A stretch of 6,110 bases of DNA from CAZNMF01 sp035547155 (GCA_035547155.1 DASZVJ010000040.1:1-6110); one strand, 5' to 3'; positions 1-6,084 are shown, numbered from the stretch's first letter. Translations and numbers: made by a program. The notes: generated by a model from the letters alone, not told the origin.

Positions 1-590
1 TCCATGCCGTAGCCGCCGGACAGCAGCCCGATCCCCAGCGCGCGGGCGCGGCGCGCCGCGAGCATGTCCCACACGCTGTCGCCGACGACGGATGTCGTCA
101 GCACATCGGCGCCGAGACGCTCGACCGCCGCAAGGAACAGATCGGGATCGGGCTTCGCGAACTTCACTTGATCGCGCGTGACGATGGGCGTGCGATCGAA
201 GTCGACGCCGAGCGTCTCGAGCACCGGCCGCGCGTTGGACATATGCCCGCTCGTCGCGATCGCCCACGGGATGTCCGCGCGCGTCAGCTCGGCGAGCAGC
301 TCGCGTGCGCCCGGCAGCGGCCGCACCGATTTCGACACACGCCGATACGCGTCGCCGTGCAGACGCTGCAAGCGCTCGATGCGATCCGGCGCGAGATCCA
401 GGCCCGTCTCGCGCAGCAACATGTTCGTGAACAGCCCACCGCTCATGCCGATCTTGCGGTGGATCCGCCAGATCGACAGCTCGATGCCCTCCTGCTCGAG
501 CGCGTCGTGCCACGCGAGCACGTGCTGATAGACGCTGTCGACCAGCGTCCCGTCGAGATCGAAGATGAATGCGCCCTGACGCGAAGACAT
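1..590 (-). CDS. HAD-superfamily hydrolase (phosphatase, HAD-IA type), C-terminus cut by window edge
   Basis: Partial gene: 196 codons are visible and the 3' end lies beyond base 1. The protein has all four haloacid dehalogenase motifs. Motif I is FDLDGTLVDS with nucleophile D11 and acid/base D13. Motif II is IATSGH with T113/S114. Motif III is K146 in KFAKPDPD. Motif IV is VVGDSVWDM with D171 and D175 for magnesium. A helical cap lies between motifs I and II (about residues 20-95), the arrangement of the phosphoglycolate phosphatase/beta-phosphoglucomutase-like group. Members are soluble cytoplasmic enzymes that remove phosphate from small molecules through an aspartyl-phosphate. The substrate cannot be read from the sequence. 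Family members usually have 210-230 residues, so perhaps 20-35 are missing. The ATG at 590 is preceded by GAGGAG (599-604) at 8 nt. It lies 38 bp after the membrane-protein gene and is probably co-transcribed with it. Family assignment is very secure; specific activity is unknown. Confidence 0.93.
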   Translation of the reverse strand, partial: MSSRQGAFIFDLDGTLVDSVYQHVLAWHDALEQEGIELSIWRIHRKIGMSGGLFTNMLLRETGLDLAPDRIERLQRLHGDAYRRVSKSVRPLPGARELLAELTRADIPWAIATSGHMSNARPVLETLGVDFDRTPIVTRDQVKFAKPDPDLFLAAVERLGADVLTTSVVGDSVWDMLAARRARALGIGLLSGGYGM

Positions 591-628
591 GGCGTGCGCT
601 CCTCGACGCACTCTGTCACGCGGCGCGA

Positions 629-1696
629 TCAGGTCGCAAGCGCGGGCATATCGCGGCCGGCGCCGGGCTCCGAGGCGAGCCACGCATCCAGCGACGGGTA
701 CCGCGCGGCGAGGAAGTACAACCCGTATGCAGGGAACAGGACGACCAGCGGCACGCACAGGCACGCCATGACGATCGCGAACAGCAGAAGCACGACGCCT
801 CCGGCCGCGATGACCAGCACGAGCATCTCGGGATGCTGCAGCACATCGAACCCGCCGATGCTGACGACAATGGCAATGCCCGCGAGCACCAGCGGCACGA
901 GCACGACGAGGGCGGCGACGGCGACGAGTATGCCGACGACAATCGTCATCACGATCTTCACACCGATGTACGCCGCGAATGATCCGGGTTCCACGCGCAT
1001 CAGCGCGATCGTCTGCTTCCACGCGTCGCGCCACCCCCTCCGGTCCACCGCCATGATGGGCGCCACGAAATCCTTGCCGAGCACGTAGACGACCATGGCG
1101 ATCACGCCAACGACGATCAATGTGCCGACGATCGCCAGCAGACTCGCGACGATCGCCGCCGTATTCGGATGCTCCGGTTCGAACCATCCGGCCCGCCACG
1201 CGACGATGAGCACGACGAGCACCGGCGCCGCCGCGACGATCGTCACGACGAGCTGCAGCAGCAGTTGCCAGACGAAATACGGGCGGCCGACGTCGCGCCA
1301 CTTGGCCCATCCCGCGCGGATGCCGTCACATCGCTTCGACACGATCGCGTCGATCAGCACGAACCGGCAGATGCTGCTGACGTACGTCCACAGCAGCAGG
1401 AGCAGCCCGACGATCACGACGATGACGAGGGCGGCCGTGATGATCAGCGCCACGTGATCCTGAAACCACGTCAGATCCGGCGGCCACGTCGAGACGTCCG
1501 GGGTGTCGCTCGATGAAGGGATCGACGGTAGTCGTCCCACCGAGCGCCCCACACCACCACCGCCGCCGCCGAGCTCACCGGTCACGAAGCCGAGCACCGC
1601 CAGACGCCACCACTGGCTCCATCGGAACGGCCAGAGTTGCTGTCTGCTGTGCTGGAACGCGAGCGAAAGGGCGTCGAACGCGGATCGTCGGCTCAA
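629..1696 (-). CDS. Multi-pass integral membrane protein of unknown function (DUF7544-like), TTG start
   Basis: This gene encodes a 355-residue membrane protein. It opens with an amphipathic, Trp/Arg-rich segment ending in WRLAVLGFVTGE (residues 30-41), then a Gly-rich stretch (about 40-50) and a Ser/Pro-rich loop. Strongly hydrophobic segments follow at about 82-104, 142-167, 180-206, 244-263, 265-282 and 291-320. A conserved-looking patch, LGKDFVAPIMAVDRRGWRDAW (about 206-226), sits between the third and fourth of these. The layout resembles the uncharacterised DUF7544-type proteins related to the membrane domain of some glycerophosphodiester phosphodiesterases. That match is from memory, and I assign no function. 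The start is TTG: GAGGTG (1703-1708) lies 6 nt upstream, there is no ATG or GTG between it and the in-frame stop at 1748-1750, and the family-like N-terminus begins immediately. A promoter candidate lies just upstream. The HAD phosphatase gene follows after 38 bp. Confidence 0.85.
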   Translation of the reverse strand: MSRRSAFDALSLAFQHSRQQLWPFRWSQWWRLAVLGFVTGELGGGGGGVGRSVGRLPSIPSSSDTPDVSTWPPDLTWFQDHVALIITAALVIVVIVGLLLLLWTYVSSICRFVLIDAIVSKRCDGIRAGWAKWRDVGRPYFVWQLLLQLVVTIVAAAPVLVVLIVAWRAGWFEPEHPNTAAIVASLLAIVGTLIVVGVIAMVVYVLGKDFVAPIMAVDRRGWRDAWKQTIALMRVEPGSFAAYIGVKIVMTIVVGILVAVAALVVLVPLVLAGIAIVVSIGGFDVLQHPEMLVLVIAAGGVVLLLFAIVMACLCVPLVVLFPAYGLYFLAARYPSLDAWLASEPGAGRDMPALAT

Positions 1697-1722
1697 AGAG
1701 GCACCTCGGCCGGGGTGCGGAC

Positions 1723-1751
1723 ACCGTACCGTCCGGCGTGCGCACGGTCAA
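1723..1751 (-). promoter_or_regulatory. Candidate sigma70-type promoter for the membrane protein-phosphatase unit
   Basis: Read on the minus strand, TTGACC (1751 to 1746, five of six matches to the -35 consensus) is followed by exactly 17 nt and then TACGGT (1728 to 1723, three of six matches to TATAAT). A transcript would start near 1716, about 20 nt before the TTG codon and upstream of its GAGGTG ribosome site. This would let the membrane protein and phosphatase be expressed separately from padR. The -10 match is poor, so this is a candidate only. Confidence 0.38.
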
Positions 1752-1766
1752 GCGCGACGATTGATT

Positions 1767-1793
1767 CGCCATGCGGTCAGCGGCCGCGTGGCG
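1767..1793 (-). terminator. Stem-loop directly after the padR stop codon, without a U-tract
   Basis: Starting one base after the padR TGA, the minus strand reads CGCCA, C, GCGG, a 7-nt loop, CCGC, A, TGGCG. This gives a nine-pair stem with one C/A mismatch. It is followed by AATCAATC rather than a run of T, so it is not a classic intrinsic terminator. It could be a weak terminator, an mRNA-end stabiliser, or chance in GC-rich DNA. Its place between padR and the next promoter candidate favours the first two. Confidence 0.3.
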
Positions 1794-2123
1794 TCAGGCC
1801 TTCAGCACGCTCTGCACGGCGGTGGTGAGCCGCGCCCAGCTCTCGGTCTCAGCGGCGAGTTGCGCGCGTCCCGTTCGCGTCAGGCGGTAGAACCGCGCGC
1901 GGCGGCCCGTGTCCGTCATCGCCCATTCCGAGGTGAGCCAGCCGCGCGCCTCCATGCGATACAGCGCGGGATACAGCGAGCCCTCCTCGACCTGCAGCAC
2001 CTGGCTCGACAGCTGATCGAGACGGATGGCAATCGCGTAGCCGTGCAGCGGCTTCTGCTGGAGCGTCTTGAGCACCAGCATGTCGAGCGTGCCATGGAGC
2101 TGATCGCTGTTCGTGCGCGGCAT
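1794..2123 (-). CDS. PadR-family transcriptional regulator
   Basis: This gene encodes a 109-residue winged-helix DNA-binding protein of the short PadR subfamily. The N-terminal part carries the typical sequence LDMLVLKTLQQKPLHGYAI (about residues 13-31), the helix-turn-helix follows, and the VEEGSLYPALYRMEARGWL segment (about 45-63) covers the recognition helix and start of the wing. The C-terminal helix (about 84-109, WARLTTAVQSVL) is short, as in PadR proteins that dimerise through a single helix. Family members are mostly dimeric repressors binding palindromes at their own promoter and at a neighbouring target, and releasing on ligand or stress. The ATG at 2123 has AGGA (2132-2135) at 8 nt. 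Upstream lies a perfect palindrome (2156-2172) shared with the divergent peptidase gene. In Acidobacteria such genes usually sit beside ADOP-type permease genes; here none is adjacent. No effector can be predicted. Confidence 0.95.
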   Translation of the reverse strand: MPRTNSDQLHGTLDMLVLKTLQQKPLHGYAIAIRLDQLSSQVLQVEEGSLYPALYRMEARGWLTSEWAMTDTGRRARFYRLTRTGRAQLAAETESWARLTTAVQSVLKA

Positions 2124-2155
2124 GCGAGTCGTCCTGATCGTGAAACGGCCTTAAG

Positions 2156-2172
2156 GGTTAGATTATCTAACC
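2156..2172. promoter_or_regulatory. Perfect 17-bp palindrome, probable PadR operator in the divergent promoter region
   Basis: GGTTAGAT, a single central T, then ATCTAACC: eight base pairs of perfect dyad symmetry. It lies in the only clearly AT-rich island of the central region, 33 bp before the padR start and 62 bp before the peptidase start. It contains -10-like hexamers for both directions: GATAAT on the minus strand (2167 to 2162) and GATTAT on the plus strand (2161-2166). No convincing -35 box stands at ideal spacing in either direction. A bound dimer would cover the likely polymerase site. A second small palindrome, CCTTAAGG (2149-2156), abuts it on the padR side. Length and dyad form fit PadR-type operators; binding itself is inferred. 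Confidence 0.7.
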
Positions 2173-2196
2173 ATTGATGCCACGTTCGCGCAAATG

Positions 2197-2215
2197 GACG
2201 GCGCCACGCGCCGTC
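2197..2215 (+). promoter_or_regulatory. GC-rich hairpin in the leader of the peptidase mRNA
   Basis: GACGGCGC, the 3-nt loop CAC, then GCGCCGTC: a perfect eight-pair stem with seven G-C pairs. It lies 19 nt upstream of the peptidase ATG and downstream of the palindromic operator, so any transcript starting near the palindrome would carry it in its 5' leader. No U-tract follows, so it is unlikely to be a simple terminator. A role in mRNA stability or translation is possible but unproven. Confidence 0.35.
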
Positions 2216-2234
2216 GCGCCGGACGCGGTGTCTA

Positions 2235-5015
2235 ATGGAATCGGTCGGTCTCATGGCCTCAGGCGTGCGCGCTCGGCGCCAGCCGTCGTTTGCCGTCGGC
2301 ATTCGCAGGATCGCCGCCATCGCGGCAGTCCTCATGGCCCTGCTCGCGCCATCCGGCCGCGCCGACTCCACAGCGCGTGCCGATCGCGACGACCTCGCGA
2401 TCGAGGCGCTGATGCAGCAGATCGCGCACGTCGCGCGCAGCGGCGATCGCGCGGGCTGGAACGCCCTGCTCGCCTCTTCGGCCAATCGGCGCGACGCTGG
2501 TGCGTTCGCCGACGCCGAGCTGCGGCCGGGCGTGACGCAGGTCGTCATCAAGACGCGCGATCGCGCGCCGCTCGACGACCGCCGGCCCGGCGCGGGCTCC
2601 ACCATCGTCGCCGACGCGTTCTTCGCGTACGGCGATCGCGCGCGCGTCTCGTCGTGGCAGCTCGACGTCACGCCGGCCGACGACGGCACGTGGCGAATCG
2701 CCCGCGCGGTGGCGCTCTCGTCGCTCGATCCGATCTATCGTCTGTCGCTCGACGCCGCGCACCAATATGACGTCTCCGACTTCGTCGTCAGCGCGGACGA
2801 TCTCGAGATCACGCTCGCACGCGGGTCGGTATACACGGTCGCCATCGATCGAGGCATTACCGGACTCGTGCTCGTGGGCCGCGGCCGGATGCGGTTCCAT
2901 CCCGCACCGGAGACCGAGCGTGGGCAGGTGCGCATCCTGACGGGCGCCGACACCGTGACGTCGACGTTCCAGGCGGCGTTCGTCCGCGTCGGCACGCTCG
3001 GCGCGCACGTCGATCCGGCGACGCTCGTGCCGCACGCGGTCCAGCCGGAGATCCTGAAGCGCGCCGACGCCGTGTTCCGCGACGAAGCGCCGAAATCGCT
3101 GCTGGTCGATCTCGGCGATCTCTCGAGCGATCGCTGGTGGTCGCTGCCGGGCCCGGACGACTTCCTCGCGGAAGTCCGGACCGATCGGTACGGCACGCTG
3201 ACCTACACGCGCGCCGCGGATCAACCGGAGGACATCGCCTTCTTCGATCGGCGGCGCCAGCACAACATCGCGCTGTACGCGTCGAAGGCGACGCTGGCGG
3301 CGCGCGGGCCGTTCTACGACGAGGACGCGCTCGCGCCGTACGACGTGCAGCACTACGACGTCGACCTCGCGATCTCGCCGAACACGCAGCAGCTCGACGG
3401 GCTCGTACGCCTGACGCTTCGCGTGCGCGCGTCGTCCGTCGAGCAGCTGTCCGTGAAGCTTGCCGATTCGCTCGCCGTGCAATCGGTCACGAGTGATCGG
3501 TTCGGCCGGCTGTTTGCCGTGCGCATACCGGGCCAGAACGCACTGCTCGTCAATCTGCCGGCGACCGTCGTTCACGGCACCGAGCTCACGTTGACGTTCG
3601 CGTACGGCGGCCGGCTCGCGCCGCAGGCGCCGAACCGCGAGACGATTGCGCCGGCACAAGACGAGCCGCCTCCGCCGCGGCGGCCGCCGTCGCTGGACGA
3701 GCTGCGGCCGCGCCTCGAGCCGAGCTTCCTCTACAGCAGTCAGGTCGACTGGTATCCGCACCCGCCGATTCCCGACTACGCGACGGCGACGCTGCGCATC
3801 AGCGTGCCCGATCCCTACGTCTGCGTCGCGAGCGGACAGATGCCGCCGCATCCGCCTCGACGGATCGCCGACGCTGACGGCAGCAATCCGCGCAAGCTGT
3901 ACGAGGTCTCCGCCGTCCACCCGTTGCGTTATCTCTCGTTCGTCGTCAGCCGGTTCCAGCGGCTCGATCACCGGACGATCACCTTCGACTCGACGACGGT
4001 GAGCGGCGGCGCATCGACGGCTGCGCCGCTCGATCTCACGGTCCTGTCGAACGTCGCGCAGACCCCGATCGACGGCCGCGCCATCGCCGATCGCACCTCG
4101 GACATCGTGACGTTCTACCGCGCGATCGTGGACGACGCCCCGTACCCGTCGCTGACGTTGGCGCTCCTGGAAGACCTGCGCCCGGGCGGCCACAGTCCCG
4201 CGTATTTCGCGGTGCTGCAGCATCCCATCGAAGACTCGGGCCTCACGTGGCGCACCGATCCCGTCGCGTTCAGCGACTACCCGGAGTTCTTCCTCGCGCA
4301 CGAGATCGCGCATCAGTGGTGGGGACAGGCCGTGGCCGGCCGCAACTATCACGAACAGTGGATCAGCGAGGGCCTCGCGCAGTACTTTGCCGCGCTCTAT
4401 GCGCAGCATCTGCGCGGCGACGCCGTCTTCGCGAGCGTGATGCGGCAGATGCGTCGATCCGCGATCGAGCATTCGAGCGACGGCCCGATCTACCTCGGCT
4501 ATCGCGTCGGCCACATCCGCGACGACAGCCGCGCGTTCCGTGCGGTCATCTACAACAAGAGCGCCGCGGTGCTGCACATGCTGCGGCGGCTCGTCGGCGA
4601 CGAGGCATTCTTCGACGGACTGCGACACTTCTACGCGGACGGACGCTTTCAGAAGACGAGCACGGATCGGCTGAGGATGGCGATGGAAGCCGCGTCCGGC
4701 CGTTCGCTCGATCGCTTCTTCGATCGCTGGTTCTACGCGTCGACGCTGCCGTCAGTTGCGTTGCGTTATCACGTCGAGATGAAAGACGGCGCCCGCGCGC
4801 TCGCGCTGCGCTTCGATCAGACCGGCGACGTCTTCGATCTGCCCGTCACGGTCGTGCTCACATTCGCCGACCACGCGCCCGAGACCGTCACGATTCCGAT
4901 CACGGCTCGCACGGTGGAACGGGACATCCCGCTCAGCGGCACGCTTCGCACCGTCGACGTCAGCAAAGACGACGGCACGCTGGCCGACGTCGTCATCACG
5001 CGATCCGGACGGTAG
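2235..5015 (+). CDS. Secreted M1-family (gluzincin) zinc metallopeptidase with long N-terminal extension
   Basis: This gene encodes 926 residues. A signal peptide is visible: an Arg-rich start, the hydrophobic IAAIAAVLMALLAPSG, and a likely cut after GRA (A43). Residues about 50-155 (ending DDGTWRIA) look like an NTF2/SnoaL fold. About 160-340 form a second extension with GRGRMRFHP (215-223). The M1 beta-rich N-domain begins near Y369. Pro-rich DEPPPPRRPP (476-485) precedes WYPHPP (506-511). The active site is HEIAH (689-693) with E712 exactly 18 residues on: zinc ligands H689, H693, E712, catalytic base E690. Y773 in YNKSAAVLHML is the probable transition-state tyrosine. The usual GAMEN substrate motif is replaced by ALLED (643-647) followed by GGHSPAYF. 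The C-terminus (about 846-926) is a beta-sandwich-like tail; the large helical domain of PepN or ERAP is absent. It probably hydrolyses peptides outside the cytoplasm, but aminopeptidase specificity is uncertain. The ribosome site is weak (GGTG at 2227-2230); ATG 2253 is an alternative start that keeps the signal peptide. Confidence 0.93.
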   Translation: MESVGLMASGVRARRQPSFAVGIRRIAAIAAVLMALLAPSGRADSTARADRDDLAIEALMQQIAHVARSGDRAGWNALLASSANRRDAGAFADAELRPGVTQVVIKTRDRAPLDDRRPGAGSTIVADAFFAYGDRARVSSWQLDVTPADDGTWRIARAVALSSLDPIYRLSLDAAHQYDVSDFVVSADDLEITLARGSVYTVAIDRGITGLVLVGRGRMRFHPAPETERGQVRILTGADTVTSTFQAAFVRVGTLGAHVDPATLVPHAVQPEILKRADAVFRDEAPKSLLVDLGDLSSDRWWSLPGPDDFLAEVRTDRYGTLTYTRAADQPEDIAFFDRRRQHNIALYASKATLAARGPFYDEDALAPYDVQHYDVDLAISPNTQQLDGLVRLTLRVRASSVEQLSVKLADSLAVQSVTSDRFGRLFAVRIPGQNALLVNLPATVVHGTELTLTFAYGGRLAPQAPNRETIAPAQDEPPPPRRPPSLDELRPRLEPSFLYSSQVDWYPHPPIPDYATATLRISVPDPYVCVASGQMPPHPPRRIADADGSNPRKLYEVSAVHPLRYLSFVVSRFQRLDHRTITFDSTTVSGGASTAAPLDLTVLSNVAQTPIDGRAIADRTSDIVTFYRAIVDDAPYPSLTLALLEDLRPGGHSPAYFAVLQHPIEDSGLTWRTDPVAFSDYPEFFLAHEIAHQWWGQAVAGRNYHEQWISEGLAQYFAALYAQHLRGDAVFASVMRQMRRSAIEHSSDGPIYLGYRVGHIRDDSRAFRAVIYNKSAAVLHMLRRLVGDEAFFDGLRHFYADGRFQKTSTDRLRMAMEAASGRSLDRFFDRWFYASTLPSVALRYHVEMKDGARALALRFDQTGDVFDLPVTVVLTFADHAPETVTIPITARTVERDIPLSGTLRTVDVSKDDGTLADVVITRSGR

Positions 5016-5036
5016 TCAACACGTGCGATGCCGCCG

Positions 5037-5570
5037 CTACGCGCGACGCACGCGCGCGGCGTGCTGCAGTGCGCGCGTCAGCGTCTCTTCGTCCCACGAG
5101 TCGTCGTAGCGCGTGCCGTTGATGAAGAACGTCGGCGTGCCGTTGACGCCGCTGCGTACGCCGCTCATGAAGTCGTGCTCGACGCGGGCCTTGAACGTGC
5201 CGTCGGCGAGCGCGCGGTGGAACGCGTCTCCGTCGAGATCGAGGCGCCGCGCGAGCGCGACGACGGTCTCGAGGCTGAGCTGGCGCTGATGCTCGAACAG
5301 CAGATCGTGCATCGGCCAGAACGCGCCCTGTGCGGCTGCCGCTTCGGCCGCCTCCGCGGCGAGCTCCGCGTGCGGATGCGCGTTGCGTAGCGGCATGTTT
5401 CTGAACACGAATCGCAGCGTGTCGCCGAGCCGCTGCTGAATCGCTTTGACGATCGGATACGCGCGTCCGCAGTGCGGACATTCGTAGTCGCCGTACTCGA
5501 CGAGCGTCACAGGCGCGCTCGCGGGTCCCTGCGCGTGATCGTCGGCACCGACCGGAATCGTGAGCGTCAT
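5037..5570 (-). CDS. DsbA/thioredoxin-fold oxidoreductase (Thioredoxin_4 type), cytoplasmic
   Basis: This gene encodes a 177-residue thioredoxin-fold protein with a helical insert. The first beta strand VTLVEYGDYECPHC carries the redox motif C31-P-H-C34, the same dipeptide as DsbA. The cis-proline loop is GTPTFFING with P146. Residues about 63-137, rich in Ala and Glu, form the helical insert, including FWPMHDLLFEHQ as in many DsbA-like and NhaA-associated proteins. Such proteins exchange disulfides with protein partners. There is no signal peptide or membrane anchor, so it should act in the cytoplasm, unlike classical DsbA. The ATG at 5570 overlaps the peroxiredoxin stop as ATGA. Its ribosome site GGAG (5577-5580) lies inside the peroxiredoxin gene at 6 nt, so translation is probably coupled. 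The stop is 21 bp from the convergent peptidase stop, with no terminator seen between. Partner and direction of electron flow are unknown. Confidence 0.93.
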   Translation of the reverse strand: MTLTIPVGADDHAQGPASAPVTLVEYGDYECPHCGRAYPIVKAIQQRLGDTLRFVFRNMPLRNAHPHAELAAEAAEAAAAQGAFWPMHDLLFEHQRQLSLETVVALARRLDLDGDAFHRALADGTFKARVEHDFMSGVRSGVNGTPTFFINGTRYDDSWDEETLTRALQHAARVRRA

Positions 5571-6034
5571 GATCCGCTCCGCGGCAGTGCCTCGAGCGCG
5601 GCCAGAATGCCGTCAGCACCGGGATTGACGCTGTCGGGCGACAGATGCGTCCACGCGATCGTGCCGTTGCCATCGATCACGAACAGCGCGCGCTTCGCCA
5701 TGCCGGACGTCTCGTCATAGACGCCGAACTGGCGCGCGACGCGGCCCTTCGGCTCGAAGTCGGCGAGCAGCGGAAACCAGTAGCCGCGCTGCGTGCCGAA
5801 CGCGGCGTGGCACCAGACGCCGTCGACGGAGATCGGCAGCAGCGCCGCACCGAGCCGATCGAACTCGCTCCGCAGCTCGTTGTAGAGCGCGAGCTGATCA
5901 CCGCAGACCGGGCTCCAATCCGCGGGATAGAAGACGAGCACGACCGGACGGCCGCGAAACTCGTCGAGTGACAGCTGTTTCTTCGGCGCGGTCGGCAATG
6001 AAAACGATGGCGCGAGTGTACCGACGGAAAGCAT
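5567..6034 (-). CDS. Peroxiredoxin (AhpC/TSA family, BCP/AhpE-like)
   Basis: This gene encodes a 155-residue peroxiredoxin that reduces hydrogen peroxide or organic hydroperoxides in the cytoplasm. The active-site segment FYPADWSPVCGDQ has the peroxidatic cysteine C44 in the form P37-x3-S41-x2-C44, with Ser in place of the more common Thr. The conserved arginine is R115 in KRALFVID. There is no cysteine five residues after C44, so it is not a PrxQ/BCP enzyme with the usual resolving cysteine. The only other cysteine is C75 in SVDGVWCHAAF, placed where many peroxiredoxins carry a Ser, Asp or similar residue before a conserved H-x-AF. It may serve as resolving cysteine, or the enzyme may work as a 1-Cys type reduced by a partner. 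The ATG at 6034 has AGGAG (6041-6045) at 6 nt. It is first in a two-gene operon with the DsbA-like protein, overlapping by 4 bp (ATGA). Confidence 0.94.
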   Translation of the reverse strand: MLSVGTLAPSFSLPTAPKKQLSLDEFRGRPVVLVFYPADWSPVCGDQLALYNELRSEFDRLGAALLPISVDGVWCHAAFGTQRGYWFPLLADFEPKGRVARQFGVYDETSGMAKRALFVIDGNGTIAWTHLSPDSVNPGADGILAALEALPRSGS

Positions 6035-6056
6035 GAGGATCTCCTGCGGGACCGAT

Positions 6057-6084
6057 ATTAAATGGAGGGCCGAACGGACGTCAT
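6057..6084 (-). promoter_or_regulatory. Candidate promoter of the peroxiredoxin-oxidoreductase operon
   Basis: On the minus strand, ATGACG (6084 to 6079, four of six matches to TTGACA), a 16-nt spacer and TTTAAT (6062 to 6057, five of six matches to TATAAT) lie ahead of the strong AGGAG ribosome site. The short run ATTTAATAT is the only AT-rich patch near the gene. The leader would be about 16 nt. No OxyR- or PerR-like palindrome was recognised, though only 76 bases upstream of the gene are in view. Confidence 0.33.

Noticed and set aside
168..1088. A 306-codon plus-strand open frame across the phosphatase and membrane-protein genes
   Set aside because: It runs antisense to two well-supported genes, crosses their boundary, and translates to low-complexity Arg/His then Thr/Ser-rich sequence.
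1779..1786. GCGGCCGC-like palindromic core near 1780-1788 as a separate regulatory site
   Set aside because: It is part of the stem-loop after padR and is a common word in GC-rich DNA. Nothing indicates an independent role.
1503..2177. A 224-codon plus-strand open frame over padR and the N-terminus of the membrane protein
   Set aside because: It is antisense to the clear PadR coding frame and its translation is Arg/Ala-rich without any motif.
2259..4628. A 789-codon open frame on the minus strand opposite the peptidase gene
   Set aside because: It is Arg/Val/Asp-rich with no recognisable domain and mirrors the GC-biased third positions of the peptidase gene. The plus-strand frame has a signal peptide, HEXXH-18-E and full-length domain logic.
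5016..5036. A bidirectional terminator between the convergent peptidase and oxidoreductase genes
   Set aside because: The 21-bp gap contains only the short palindrome CACGTG and no stem with a U-tract in either direction.
4996..5673. A 225-codon minus-strand frame overlapping the oxidoreductase gene
   Set aside because: The alternative frame encodes the CPHC thioredoxin fold with a proper start. This one is Arg-rich shadow sequence.
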